Shown in pieces: positions 23,482 through 32,504 of a stretch of 64,000 nt of DNA. Every line of letters begins with the position of its first letter. The stretch's first letter is position 1. A program made the position numbers and the translations under genes. Source of the DNA: CAVZVW01 sp963778845. GTDB taxonomy: Bacteria; Actinomycetota; Actinomycetes; Actinomycetales; Kineosporiaceae. The notes under the pieces were generated by a model. The model did not search any database. It was given only the letters and a program-made list of their open reading frames with translations, and was not told the DNA's origin. The stretch spans positions 310,001 through 374,000 of the forward strand of contig CAVZVW010000001.1 in the NCBI GenBank assembly GCA_963778845.1, in the 5' to 3' direction.

Positions 23482-25889
23482 GCGCGCCGAGCGAGCCCCG
23501 CAGCGCCAGCGGCCCCCGCGGCGCAGGGCCGACCCTCACCGGCAGCCTGGCGGCAGGCACCGGCGGGGTGGGCGAGGCCGCCTCCCGGCCGGACGGTGTG
23601 CTCAAGGTCCGCGGGGAGTTCGCCTACGGCAGCGACCTGTGGACGGAGGGGATGATCTGGGGGACGACGCTGCGCAGCCCTCACCCGTTCGCGCGGATCA
23701 GGTCGGTCGACGTCCGCGAGGCACTCGCCGTCGCCGGGGTGCACGCCGTGCTGACCGCCGAGGACGTGCCCGGGCCGAACCGGTACGGGCTGGAGCTGGC
23801 GGACCAGCCGGTGCTGGCCGACGAGGCGGTCCGCTACCAGGGCGAGGCCGTGGCGCTGGTGGCCGCCGACCACCCGGAGGTCGCGCGGCAGGCGGCCAAG
23901 CGCATCCGGGTGAACTACGACGTGTGGGAGCCGATCACCGACGCCCGCGCCGCGCTGGGCCGACCGAGCTGGAACATGCTGCACGACAGCTCCGCCCCGG
24001 CCACCGGGATCAGCCGGCAGAACGCCCACCTGCACCCCGAGGGCAACCTGGTGCGGCACCTGCGGCTGCGCACGGGCGAGTTCCGCACGGGCGAGCAGTC
24101 GCCGACCGCCGACGTGGTGGTGGTCGGCGAGTACGAGGTGGGCATGCAGGACCAGGCGTTCCTGGGTCCGGAGTCCGGGCTGGCCGTACCGGCCGAGGAC
24201 GGCGGCGTGGACCTGTACGTGGCCACCCAGTGGCTGCACGCCGACCAGCGCCAGGTGTGCGCGGCCCTCGGCCTCCCGCCGGACAAGGTGCGCCTGACGT
24301 TGGCCGGTGTCGGCGGTGCGTTCGGCGGCCGCGAGGACCTGTCGATGCACGTCCACGCCTGCCTGCTGGCGCTGCGGACGGGCCGCCCGGTGAAGATGGT
24401 CTACAACCGCGAGGAGTCCTTCTTCGGCCACGTGCACCGGCATCCGGCCACCATGCGGTTCGAGCACGGTGCGAACCGGGACGGTCGGCTGGTCTACGTG
24501 AAGGCCGAGATCTACCTCGACGGCGGTGCCTACGCCTCGAGCACGCCGGCCGTGGTCGGGAACGCGGGCACCATGGGGGTCGGGCCTTACGAGGTCGCGA
24601 ACATCGCCATCGACGCCTGGGGCGTGTACACCAACAACCCGCCGTGCGGGGCGATGCGCGGGTTCGGGTCGGTGCAGGCGGCGTTCGCGCACGAGGCGCA
24701 GATGGACGCCCTGGCGGCACAGCTCGGGATGGACCCGGTGCGGCTACGGTGCCTCAACGCCATGCACGAGGGCTCGACCGCGCCCACCGGTCAGGTGATC
24801 GACAGCCCGGCGCCGGTCGTCGAGCTGCTCCAGCGCCTGCAGGCGATGCCCCTGCCCGAGGGTCGCGATGCGGCGGCAGGCTACGACCTGCGGGAGCTGC
24901 CAGGCGGGGTGTCGAACACCACGCATGGGGACGGCGTCGTCCGTGGCGTCGGCTACGCGGTCGGGTACAAGAACGTCGGCTTCTCCGAAGGCTTCGACGA
25001 CTACTCGACCGCCAGGGTGCGCCTGGAGCTGGTGGGCGGTGTGCCGAGGGCCACGGTGCACACCGCGGCGGCCGAGGTGGGCCAGGGTCTGGTCACGGTG
25101 CAGCAGCAGATCGTACGGACCGAGCTCGGCGTCGAGCACGTGCTGGTGCAGCCCCCGGACACGCAGGTCGGCAGCGGCGGGTCGTCCTCGGCGTCCCGGC
25201 AGACCTACGTCACGGGAGGCGCGGTGAAAGCCGCGTGCGAGGCCGTGCGCGCCGAGGTTCTCGAGCGGGCGCGCCACCGGACCGGCCGCGACCTTGCCGA
25301 CCTGCGGCTGGCGGACGGGGCCGTCGTCTCGCCCGACGGCAGCGTGATCGCGGAGCTCGGCGACCTCCTGGCGACGGGGCCGGTGGAGCACACCGTCGAG
25401 TGGCGGCACCGCCCGACCGAACCGGTCGACCCGGTCACCGGTCAGGGCGACGCCCACGTGCAGTGGGCGTTCAGCGCCCATCGCGCGGTGGTCGACGTGG
25501 ACACCGAGCTCGGCCTGGTGAAGGTGGTGGAGCTTGCCTGCGTGCAGGACGTCGGCAAGGCGGTCAACATGGACGCGGTGCTCGGCCAGATCCAGGGGGG
25601 CACGGCGCAGGGCCTGGGGTTGGCGCTGATGGAGGAGATCGTGGTGTCGGAGGGGAAGATCCGGAACCCGTCGTTCACCGACTACCTGATCCCGACGATC
25701 CTGGACATGCCGCCCATGCGGATCGAGGTGCTGGAGTACCCCGACCCGCACGCGCCGTACGGGCTGCGCGGGGTGGGCGAGCCGCCGACCATCTCGTCGG
25801 GGCCGGCGGTGGCCGCGGCCGTCCGGGCTGCCAGCGGGCTGCCGCTCACCCGGGTTCCCATCCGGCCCGAGCACCTGACCGGCACCTGA
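23478..25889 (+). CDS. xdhA: Xanthine dehydrogenase molybdopterin-binding subunit
   Basis: ATG 23478 overlaps the previous stop (ATGA). 803 residues, the normal size. N-terminal hammerhead domain: RGEFAYGSDLWTEGMIWGTT, RSPHPFARI, VLTAEDVPG. Molybdopterin-contacting motifs: VGGAFGGRED, GAMRGFGSVQAAFAHEAQMD, AAEVGQGLVTVQQQIV, GSGGSSSASRQTYVTGGAV, QDVGKAVN, and the catalytic Glu in LRGVGEPPT. It hydroxylates hypoxanthine and xanthine to urate at a Mo centre. Together with the FAD gene and the 2Fe-2S segment it completes a heterotrimer. Purine preference is inferred from its place between uricase and allantoinase; the family also includes other Mo-hydroxylases. It is cytoplasmic with no signal peptide. 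Confidence 0.93.
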   Translation: MSAPSEPRSASGPRGAGPTLTGSLAAGTGGVGEAASRPDGVLKVRGEFAYGSDLWTEGMIWGTTLRSPHPFARIRSVDVREALAVAGVHAVLTAEDVPGPNRYGLELADQPVLADEAVRYQGEAVALVAADHPEVARQAAKRIRVNYDVWEPITDARAALGRPSWNMLHDSSAPATGISRQNAHLHPEGNLVRHLRLRTGEFRTGEQSPTADVVVVGEYEVGMQDQAFLGPESGLAVPAEDGGVDLYVATQWLHADQRQVCAALGLPPDKVRLTLAGVGGAFGGREDLSMHVHACLLALRTGRPVKMVYNREESFFGHVHRHPATMRFEHGANRDGRLVYVKAEIYLDGGAYASSTPAVVGNAGTMGVGPYEVANIAIDAWGVYTNNPPCGAMRGFGSVQAAFAHEAQMDALAAQLGMDPVRLRCLNAMHEGSTAPTGQVIDSPAPVVELLQRLQAMPLPEGRDAAAGYDLRELPGGVSNTTHGDGVVRGVGYAVGYKNVGFSEGFDDYSTARVRLELVGGVPRATVHTAAAEVGQGLVTVQQQIVRTELGVEHVLVQPPDTQVGSGGSSSASRQTYVTGGAVKAACEAVRAEVLERARHRTGRDLADLRLADGAVVSPDGSVIAELGDLLATGPVEHTVEWRHRPTEPVDPVTGQGDAHVQWAFSAHRAVVDVDTELGLVKVVELACVQDVGKAVNMDAVLGQIQGGTAQGLGLALMEEIVVSEGKIRNPSFTDYLIPTILDMPPMRIEVLEYPDPHAPYGLRGVGEPPTISSGPAVAAAVRAASGLPLTRVPIRPEHLTGT

Positions 25890-25955
25890 CGAGTACCTGA
25901 CCAGCAGCTCACCAGCAGCTCACCAGTATCTGAGCACGTCCGAGCGGAGGCATGG

Positions 25956-26345
25956 ATGCCCAGGATGTTCCTCAACGGCACTGCCATGGCAGGGGGTGCC
26001 GACCACCGTCTCGTAGGCGACTCCCCTTTGGTGGCGGCGACCCGGACGGCAGCGGCGTACCGGTTCCACTCCGTCGGTGACCGCTACCCGGCCCTGGAGC
26101 ACGTGGGGGCCGGCGGCGTCGCGGTCGAGGGCGAGGTCTACGAGATGACGCTGGAGCGGCTGCGCGACGTCCTGCTGCCCGCCGAGCCCGAGGGTCTCGA
26201 GCTGGGGGTGGTCGAGCTGGCCGACGGCTCGGCCTCGCTGTCCATGGTGCTGCGCCGTTCGTTCGCCCCGCACGCCGACCTGCGCGACATCCGTACCGGG
26301 TCGTGGCGCGACCACCTCAGCCAGGCCGGGCCCGATCAGGCGTAG
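25956..26345 (+). CDS. Free-standing allophanate-hydrolase C-terminal-type (GGCT-fold) protein
   Basis: ATG 25956 begins MPRMFLNGTAMAGGADHRLV. 129 residues with the pattern of the small C-terminal domain of AtzF/DUR1,2-type allophanate hydrolases: FLNGTAMxGGxD, TRTAAAYRFHSVGDRYPALE, GGVAVEGEVYEMTLERLRDV, LLPAEPEGLELGVVELADG. This gamma-glutamylcyclotransferase-like domain helps hydrolyse or decarboxylate the intermediate in allophanate breakdown. Here it is a separate gene just upstream of allantoinase (7 bp between stop and start). The amidase domain it normally accompanies may be supplied by the amidase at 30085. A role late in ureide use is inference. Confidence 0.75.
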   Translation: MPRMFLNGTAMAGGADHRLVGDSPLVAATRTAAAYRFHSVGDRYPALEHVGAGGVAVEGEVYEMTLERLRDVLLPAEPEGLELGVVELADGSASLSMVLRRSFAPHADLRDIRTGSWRDHLSQAGPDQA

Positions 26346-26351
26346 GGGGAC

Positions 26352-27689
26352 GTGGCCGTGCTCGACCTCGCCTTCCGCGCCCCGCGGGCGGTGACCCCCG
26401 CGGGCGTCGTCCCCGCGTGGGTCGGCGTGCGCGGCGGCCGCATCGTGACGGTCGTGCCCCTGGAGCAGGCGCTGGACGCCGCGACCGTGGTCGACCTCGC
26501 AGACGACGAGGTGCTGCTGCCGGGTCTGGTGGACACGCACGTCCACGTCAACGAGCCGGGCCGCACCCACTGGGAGGGCTTCGCCAGCGCCACGCGGGCC
26601 GCCGCCGCCGGCGGGGTGACGACGCTGGTCGACATGCCGCTGAACTCCATCCCCCCGACGCTGGACGTCGCGTCGCTGGCCCTGAAGCGGGCCGCGGCCC
26701 AGGGGCAGTGCCACGTCGACGTGGGGTTCTGGGGCGGCGCCGTCCCGGGAAACCGAGGGCGGCTGCACGCGCTGCACGACGCGGGGGTCTTCGGCTTCAA
26801 GTGCTTCCTGCTCGACTCCGGGGTCGCGGAGTTCCCACCCGTCGACGGCGACGCCCTGGAGGAGCACATGGGCGAGGTGTCCCGGCTCGGCGCAGTGCTG
26901 CTGGTGCATGCCGAGGACGCCGCCACCACGGGCCGGGCGCCGGCGCCGGACGGCCGCTCCTACGAGGCGTTCCTGCGCTCGCGGCCGCGGGAGGCGGAGG
27001 GCCTGGCCGTGGCGGAGACCCTCGAGCGGGCCCGGCGGACCGGCGCCCGGGTGCACCTGCTGCACCTGTCCAGCGCCGACGTGCTGCCGATGCTGGCCGC
27101 GGCCCGACGCGACGGCGTGCGGGTGAGCGTCGAGACCTGCCCTCACTACCTGACGTTCGCCGCAGAGCAGGTGCCCGACGGGGCGACCGAGCTCAAGTGC
27201 TGCCCGCCGATCCGGGAGGCGGCGAACCGGGAGCTGCTGTGGGCGGGGCTGCGTGACGGGGTGATCGACTGCATCGTGTCCGACCACTCCCCCAGCACCC
27301 TCGACCTGAAGTGCCTCGACACCGGCGACTTCGGGCGGGCGTGGGGCGGGGTGTCGTCCCTGCAGGTGTCCCTGGCCGCGGTGTGGACGCAGGCCCGGGC
27401 GAGGGGCTTCACCCTGGCCGACGTCGTCACCTGGATGGCGACGCGACCCGCGGCGGTCGCCGGGCTCGCGCGCAAGGGGGTCATCGCCCCGGGCTACGAC
27501 GCGGACGTCGCGGTGTTCGCGCCGCACCACGAGTTCGCCGTCGAACCGGCCAGGCTGCACCACAAGAACCCCGTGACGCCCTACGCGGGCCGGGTGCTGG
27601 CCGGCGTCGTCCGCGGCACCTGGTTGCGCGGGGAGCGCGTGGATCTCGACGTCGCGCGCGGCCGGCTGCTCGTTCGAGAAGGGACCTGA
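26352..27689 (+). CDS. allB: Allantoinase
   Basis: GTG 26352, 7 bp after the upstream stop. 445 residues. A cyclic amidohydrolase with all metal ligands: GLVDTHVHVNEPG (H63, H65), carboxylated Lys in FGFKCFL (K150), VHAEDAA (His), HLLHLSSADV (His) and IVSDHSPS (Asp). The sequence RTHWEGFASATRAAAAGG, the CPHYLTF segment and the DLKCLDTGDFGRAWGGVSSL loop favour allantoinase over hydantoinase or dihydroorotase. It opens the allantoin ring to allantoate. Allantoicase follows after one base. It is cytoplasmic and probably tetrameric, as in the family. Confidence 0.93.
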   Translation: MAVLDLAFRAPRAVTPAGVVPAWVGVRGGRIVTVVPLEQALDAATVVDLADDEVLLPGLVDTHVHVNEPGRTHWEGFASATRAAAAGGVTTLVDMPLNSIPPTLDVASLALKRAAAQGQCHVDVGFWGGAVPGNRGRLHALHDAGVFGFKCFLLDSGVAEFPPVDGDALEEHMGEVSRLGAVLLVHAEDAATTGRAPAPDGRSYEAFLRSRPREAEGLAVAETLERARRTGARVHLLHLSSADVLPMLAAARRDGVRVSVETCPHYLTFAAEQVPDGATELKCCPPIREAANRELLWAGLRDGVIDCIVSDHSPSTLDLKCLDTGDFGRAWGGVSSLQVSLAAVWTQARARGFTLADVVTWMATRPAAVAGLARKGVIAPGYDADVAVFAPHHEFAVEPARLHHKNPVTPYAGRVLAGVVRGTWLRGERVDLDVARGRLLVREGT

Positions 27690-27690
27690 C

Positions 27691-28794
27691 GTGGACGACG
27701 ACTTCGGCCACTGGCCCGACCTGGCCTCGAGGCGGCTGTGGGGCAGCGTGGTGGCGGCCAACGACGAGCTGTTCGCGGAACGGGAGAACCTCATCCGCCC
27801 GGAGCCGCCCACCCATGCCCCGGAGGCGTTCGGGCACAAGGGGAAGACCTACGACGGGTGGGAGACCCGCCGGCGCCGCGAGCCCGGCTTCGACTGGGCG
27901 ATGGTCCGGCTCGGCGCGGCAGGTGTGGTGCACGGCGTGGTCGTCGACACCGCCTTCTTCCGCGGCAACTTCCCACCGGAGATCTCCGTCGAGGCGACCT
28001 CGGTGGAGGGCTACCCGTCGCCCGAGGGCCTGCTGGCCGCGCCGTGGGAGCCGATCGTGGCCCGCAGCCCGGCCCGCGGGGACGCCGCCAACGGCTACCC
28101 GGTGGCGGACGGGCGCCGCTGGACCCATGTACGGCTGTGCATCTACCCCGACGGCGGCGTGGCCCGGTTCCGCGTGCACGGGGAGGTGGTGCCCGACCCC
28201 CGGTTCCTGTCCGGCCTGATCGACCTTGCGGCGATGGACAACGGCGGCCGGCTCGTCGGCTGCTCCGACGCCTTCTACTCCTCACCGGCCAACCTGATCC
28301 TTCCCGGCCGCGCCGCGACGATGGCCGACGGCTGGGAGAACGCCAGGAGAAGGGACTCCGGGAACGACTACGCCACGTTCGCACTCGCCGCACCGGGGGT
28401 GGTCCGCCAGGTCGAGGTCGACACGTCCTGCTTCGTCGGCAACGCCCCCGGGTGGGTCAGGGTCTCGGCGGCCGATGCCCGGTCGGCGACGCTGGACGAC
28501 CCCGCGAGCTGGGTGGAGCTGCTGCCCCGCACGGCCGTGCAGCCCGACACCCGCCACCGGTACCTGTGCCGCCCGTCCGGCCCGTCCGGCACGGCCACCC
28601 ACGTGCGGCTCGACGTCTACCCCGACGGCGGGCTGGCCAGGCTACGGATCCTCGGCGAGCTGCCGCCGAGCTCACTCGACGCCGCACACCGCCGCTGGTG
28701 GGACCTGCTGCCCGAGTCGCACCGTCGCGCCGTCCCCCACCTCACCCCGCCAGACCTCACCCCGCCAGACCTCACGTCGCCAGGCGGCTCATGA
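27691..28794 (+). CDS. alc: Allantoicase
   Basis: GTG 27691, one base after the allantoinase stop. 367 residues made of two similar jelly-roll halves: GKTYDGWETRRRREPGFDWA, VDTAFFRGNFPPEISVEA, RLCIYPDGGVARFRVHGEV, then MADGWENARRRDSGN, VEVDTSCFVGNAPGWVRV, VRLDVYPDGGLARLRILGEL. This internal duplication and the DGWExxRxR motifs are diagnostic. It splits allantoate into S-ureidoglycolate and urea. The last ~20 residues carry a short repeat (TPPDLTPPDLTSP) from a 15-bp DNA duplication, absent from typical members. No ureidoglycolate lyase is recognised nearby, so the next step must be encoded elsewhere or done by a neighbouring enzyme. Confidence 0.95.
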   Translation: MDDDFGHWPDLASRRLWGSVVAANDELFAERENLIRPEPPTHAPEAFGHKGKTYDGWETRRRREPGFDWAMVRLGAAGVVHGVVVDTAFFRGNFPPEISVEATSVEGYPSPEGLLAAPWEPIVARSPARGDAANGYPVADGRRWTHVRLCIYPDGGVARFRVHGEVVPDPRFLSGLIDLAAMDNGGRLVGCSDAFYSSPANLILPGRAATMADGWENARRRDSGNDYATFALAAPGVVRQVEVDTSCFVGNAPGWVRVSAADARSATLDDPASWVELLPRTAVQPDTRHRYLCRPSGPSGTATHVRLDVYPDGGLARLRILGELPPSSLDAAHRRWWDLLPESHRRAVPHLTPPDLTPPDLTSPGGS

Positions 28795-28839
28795 CCACGA
28801 CCGCGCCCGCGGCAGAACTGCAGCCGCGAGGGGGTGCGG

Positions 28840-29964
28840 TCAACGCGACTCCGCGGCCACGGCGTCACCGATCGCCTTGGCATCGAGGCCGATCTCCCTC
28901 AGCAGCCCCGCGAGCTGCACCGTGATGCCGGCGAAGTAGAGGCCGGCCGCGCCGGGCAGGGTCCGGGCGCCGTGGGCCATCGGGGTGCCGTGCTCGTCGA
29001 GCACGCCGAGGTGGCCGAGCACCGGCTCCAGACCGGGCCGGAAGCCCGTGGCGCAGATGACGGCGTCCGGGTGCATCACGCTGCCGTCGGCCAGGTCCAC
29101 CCGACCGCCCTCGACGGACCGCACGTCAGCGACGATCCGGATCCGCCCCGCCCGGACCTCCCGCACGAACCCGTGGTCGAGGATCGGCACGGTCCTCGTC
29201 GTCAGGAACTGGGTGAACATGGCACCGGTCGGAGCAGGTAGGCCGTGGGAGCCCAGGTCGGGAACGCTGATCCGCCGCAGAGCGGCGGAGAGCGGGTTCA
29301 TCACGCGCTCGGGAAGCCGCCGCAGGGCGATCCCGAGCAGCTGGCTGGGCACGCCCAGCGTGTCGCGGCGAACGATGTTGGGGGGCGTGCGCACGGACAT
29401 CGCGACACTGACGCCTGCCAGGGCGAGGTCCACCGCGATCTCGGACGCCGAGTTCCCCGCGCCGACCACGAGCACGCTCTGGCCGACGTAGCGCACGGGG
29501 TTGCGGTAGCGCGAGGAGTGCACGACGGGGATCGGCAGCCCGCCGTCCTGCGAGGCCCAGACCGGCAGGTGCGGCCGGCAGCTGTAGCCGGTGGCGACGA
29601 CGACGACCGGGGCAGTGAGCGGACCGGCGGACGTCGCCACGCACCACCCCGACCCGTCGCGGTCGACGCGCGTCACCTCGACGTCGAAACGCGGGCGCAC
29701 CCCGTTGTGGGCGGCGTACTGGGCCAGGTAGGCCACGACGTCGTCGCGGGCGACCCAGCGCCCGTAGCGGCGCGGGATCGGCGAACCGGGCAGGCCCGAG
29801 AGCCAGCGAGCCGTGTGCAGCTGCAGGCTGTCGTAACGGCCCGCCCAGGCCGACCCGACGCCCGGTGCCCGCTCGAGGACGTCGCAGGCGATCCCGCGGC
29901 CGTGCAGGGCGGCGGCGACGGCCAGCCCTGCGGCCCCCGCCCCGACGACCACCGGCCGTGTCAC
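28840..29964 (-). CDS. Flavin-containing monooxygenase-like NAD(P)/FAD oxidoreductase (CzcO-like)
   Basis: 374 residues. The FAD Rossmann motif is at the N-terminus (VVGAGAAGLAVAAALHGRG, then ERAPGVGSAW), followed by the substrate-side LQLHTARWLSGLPGSPIPRR. A central ATGYSCRP-type motif and a second nucleotide-binding motif (VLVVGAGNSASEIAVDLA) for NADPH come next, then ICATGFRPGL near the C-terminus. This is the layout of CzcO/TrkA-like flavin monooxygenases and trimethylamine-monooxygenase relatives. The substrate cannot be told. It converges on the allantoicase gene (45 bp apart) and is divergent from the amidase, so it is not part of the purine operon. Confidence 0.85.
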   Translation of the reverse strand: MTRPVVVGAGAAGLAVAAALHGRGIACDVLERAPGVGSAWAGRYDSLQLHTARWLSGLPGSPIPRRYGRWVARDDVVAYLAQYAAHNGVRPRFDVEVTRVDRDGSGWCVATSAGPLTAPVVVVATGYSCRPHLPVWASQDGGLPIPVVHSSRYRNPVRYVGQSVLVVGAGNSASEIAVDLALAGVSVAMSVRTPPNIVRRDTLGVPSQLLGIALRRLPERVMNPLSAALRRISVPDLGSHGLPAPTGAMFTQFLTTRTVPILDHGFVREVRAGRIRIVADVRSVEGGRVDLADGSVMHPDAVICATGFRPGLEPVLGHLGVLDEHGTPMAHGARTLPGAAGLYFAGITVQLAGLLREIGLDAKAIGDAVAAESR

Positions 29965-30084
29965 ACGCGGATGGTATGCCCGCGAACCCCGACAGTGCCC
30001 GCCACAGCCGGCGCTCGATACTGGGTCGCACGCGGCTCTCGCCGCTACGCCGGGCCACGTCGCACATCGGGAGGCGGCTGAGGC

Positions 30085-31486
30085 ATGGACGACGACCTCT
30101 TCTTGTCCGCGACGGACGTCGCGCAGCGGCTCGCGCGCGGGGAGATCTCGTCACGCGAGCTGACCGATCGGCTGTTCGCCCGCATCGACGCCGCCGACCC
30201 CGCCCTCAACGCCGTCGTCGAGAGGAGGCGTGAGGCCGCCCTGCGGGAGGCAGCCGAGGCTGACGAGGCGGTCGCTCGTGGCGCCGTCACGGGTGCCCTG
30301 CACGGGGTGCCGATGACCGTCAAGGAGAGCTTCCACGTCACGGGCATGCACACCACGTGGGGGAACCTCGCCTTCGCCGACTACGTGTCCGACTGGGACG
30401 CAACGGTTGTCACGCGCCTGAGGCAGGCCGGCGCCGTCATCGTCGGCACGACCAACGTGGCCTTCATGCTCGGCGACTTCGGGCAGACGGCCAACGACGT
30501 GTACGGCGTCACGAACAACCCGTGGGACGTCGCGCGCTCACCGGGAGGCTCCTCCGGAGGGGCGGCCGCGGCCGTGTCGGCGGGCCTGACCTTCCTGGAG
30601 TACGGGTCCGACCTCGCCGGCTCGATCCGCATCCCGGCGAGCTTCTGCGGCGTCTACGGGTTGCGCCCGAGCGTCGGCATCGTGCCCTTGACGGGGTTCC
30701 AGCCGCCGGGTCCGCGCACGGCTGCCAGCGACCCGATGAGGCTGACGGCGCTGGGTCCGCTGGCCCGCTCCGCAGCGGACCTGCGGACCGCTCTGCACGT
30801 CACCGCCGGGCCGGAGGGTCCTGCCGCGAGGGCGTGCGCCTGGGCCATGCCACCACCGCGCGCGGCGCGGCTGAGGGACGTGCGAGTCGGCGTCGTCCCC
30901 GACAGCGTCCTCGGGCCGGTGTCCAGCGGAAGTCGGCGACACGCTTTCCGATGCCGTGGACACCCTCGCCCGCGCAGGTGCGACTGTCATCCCCGGCTGG
31001 CCGGAGGGCGTGGACCCGGCGCACAGCGTCGCGTCCTTCGGCTTCCATGTGCAGGCGTTCCTCGCCTTCCAGCAAGCCGGTGAGCCCGGTGACGCCGGTG
31101 CGGCCGGCATCACGTTCTCGCAGCTGGTGGACCAGACGAGGCTGCGGGCGGAGATCGTCACCGCGTGGGAGCGGTACTTCGAGGAGGTGGACGTGTTCGT
31201 CTGCCCGGTCTCGGCGACACCGGCCTTCCCCCACGACTCCAGGCCTTTCGACCTGCGCACGGTCACCACCTCCGCGGGCGAGCGGCCCTACCACGAGCAG
31301 GCCTTCTGGGTGTCGCATGCCGCCCTCGCAGGGCTGCCGACCGTGGCGGCGCCGGTGGGTCGCGCACCCGGAGGGCTGCCGGTCGGCGCGCAGCTCATCG
31401 GCCCCTCCTTCGAGGACGACACCGTGATCACCTTCGCCGAGCTGCTGGCGGAGGTGGTCGGGGGCTACGAGCGCCCGCCCCTGTAG
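30085..31486 (+). pseudogene. Amidase-signature hydrolase, frame interrupted once
   Basis: ATG 30085 after GGGAGG. The first ~280 residues hold the amidase signature: catalytic Lys in GVPMTVKESF (K80), cis-Ser in ARSPGGSSGGAAAAVSAG, nucleophile Ser in SDLAGSIRIPASFCGVYGLR (S180), and GPLARSAADL. The rest, VGDTLSDAVDTLARAGATVI, WERYFEEVDVFVCPVSATPA, LAGLPTVAAPVGRAPGGLPV, is in the next frame; one extra G near 30928 explains the break (AGC GGA AGTC versus AGC GAA GTC). Total ~466 residues if repaired, the normal length. Its position after the ureide genes and a free-standing allophanate-hydrolase C-domain make a ureide or allophanate substrate possible, but sequence alone does not show it. Confidence 0.8.
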
Positions 31487-31529
31487 GCAGGCGTGCCCGG
31501 CCGGCAGGGGCGGATCCTGGCGCGCGGTA

Positions 31530-32071
31530 CGAGCCGTTCGCCCGCGGCGCGAACCCCGTGGGCGTCGTCACGCTCCTGGCACCGGACCCGGTCAGGGATC
31601 GCGTCTCCCCCTGCGAGGTCTGGTACCCGGCAGCGGCCGGTCACGCGCGGCAGGACGTCGCTGCACAGACACAGGACGTGTTCGAGGTCGGGGGTGTCCA
31701 GCGGCGTCAGGCCGCAGTGCGCGGGCCCAGGCCTGGGTGGCCGAGCGGGTGCCCGATGTCCGGTTGGTGTCGACCATCTGCTCGGCGGCCGCTGGCCGTC
31801 CGCGATCACGCTCGACCCCGAGCGCGTCGGCCGCGTCGGGCACAGCTTCGGCGGCTGGACGGTCCTGGCGGCACCCGACGGCGACCCGCGGGTCCGCGCC
31901 GTGGTGGCGCACGCACCGGGCCGGCTCACCCTCGCCCATCTCGACGCGACGCTGCGCGGGCTCCACGAGGCGGTCGACTTCCTCGCCGGAGACATCGGCG
32001 CCCGCCCGGCCGCCCACGGCGGCGACGCGTTCGCGGTCACCGCCACCTCTGACGCCGCCGTAGAAAGTTGA
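31530..32071 (+). pseudogene. Broken alpha/beta-hydrolase gene
   Basis: Pieces in different frames read RYEPFARGANPVGVVTLLAP, then PCEVWYPAAAGH, AWVAERVPDVR, and WPSAITLDPERVGRVGHSFG followed by GWTVLAAPDGDPRVRAVVAH. GHSFGG is a nucleophile elbow of a dienelactone-hydrolase or PAF-acetylhydrolase-like enzyme. At least two frameshifts and missing stretches (full enzymes have ~300 residues or more; ~180 remain) show decay rather than a single error. The catalytic Asp/His region is replaced by a short tail (HLDATLRGLHEAVDFLAGDI) before the stop. It lies between the amidase and the DUF3224 gene. Confidence 0.6.
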
Positions 32072-32096
32072 GCGACTCACATGTTAGCGTCACGGC

Positions 32097-32504
32097 ATGG
32101 CGACCACGACGCTGACGACCAGGTTGAAGATCTCCTCATGGGAGGAGACGCCGACGCGTCAGTTCGACGACGGCAGCAAGGTGACTCGGGCTGAGGTCGT
32201 CGTGACCGACGGCCCCGACGGCCTGCACAGCGGCACCTTCGACTCGCTCATGTACTACCGCGGCGACGGCACCAGCCACTACGTCGCGCTCCTGCGGGCC
32301 ACCGCGACGCTCGACGGGCGGTCCGGGTCCTTCGTGCTCGCGGGTGAGGGCGGCTTCGACGGCACCACGGCCTCGAGCACACTGGCCGTCGTTCCCGGGT
32401 CCGGAACCGAGGGCCTGGCCGGCATCACCGGGTCCTGCCGCAGTGCATCCACCCACGCGGACTACCCGTTCATGCCGCTGATCCTCACGTATGACCTCGG
32501 GTGA
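32097..32504 (+). CDS. DUF3224 (avidin-like barrel) protein
   Basis: ATG 32097 begins 25 bp after the broken hydrolase. 135 residues forming a single beta-barrel-like domain with the DUF3224 pattern: KISSWEETPTRQFDDGSKVT, DGPDGLHSGTFDSLMYYRGD, YVALLRATATLDGRSGSFVL, GTEGLAGITGSCRS, ending PLILTYDLG. No signal peptide. The function of DUF3224 is unknown; members are often next to MarR or ArsR regulators, as here, where the stop overlaps the MarR gene start (GTGA). It is probably co-expressed with that regulator and perhaps with the downstream CMD-family gene. Confidence 0.85.
   Translation: MATTTLTTRLKISSWEETPTRQFDDGSKVTRAEVVVTDGPDGLHSGTFDSLMYYRGDGTSHYVALLRATATLDGRSGSFVLAGEGGFDGTTASSTLAVVPGSGTEGLAGITGSCRSASTHADYPFMPLILTYDLG

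Noticed and set aside
22680..24692. 670-codon open frame on the minus strand through the deaminase and xdhA genes
   Set aside because: It is the antisense shadow of two clear genes. The product is His/Arg/Val-rich low-complexity with no domains, as expected from G+C-rich antisense frames.
25920..27839. 639-codon minus-strand frame across the allantoinase
   Set aside because: Antisense of allantoinase with its metal ligands encoded on the plus strand. No ribosome site or domain.
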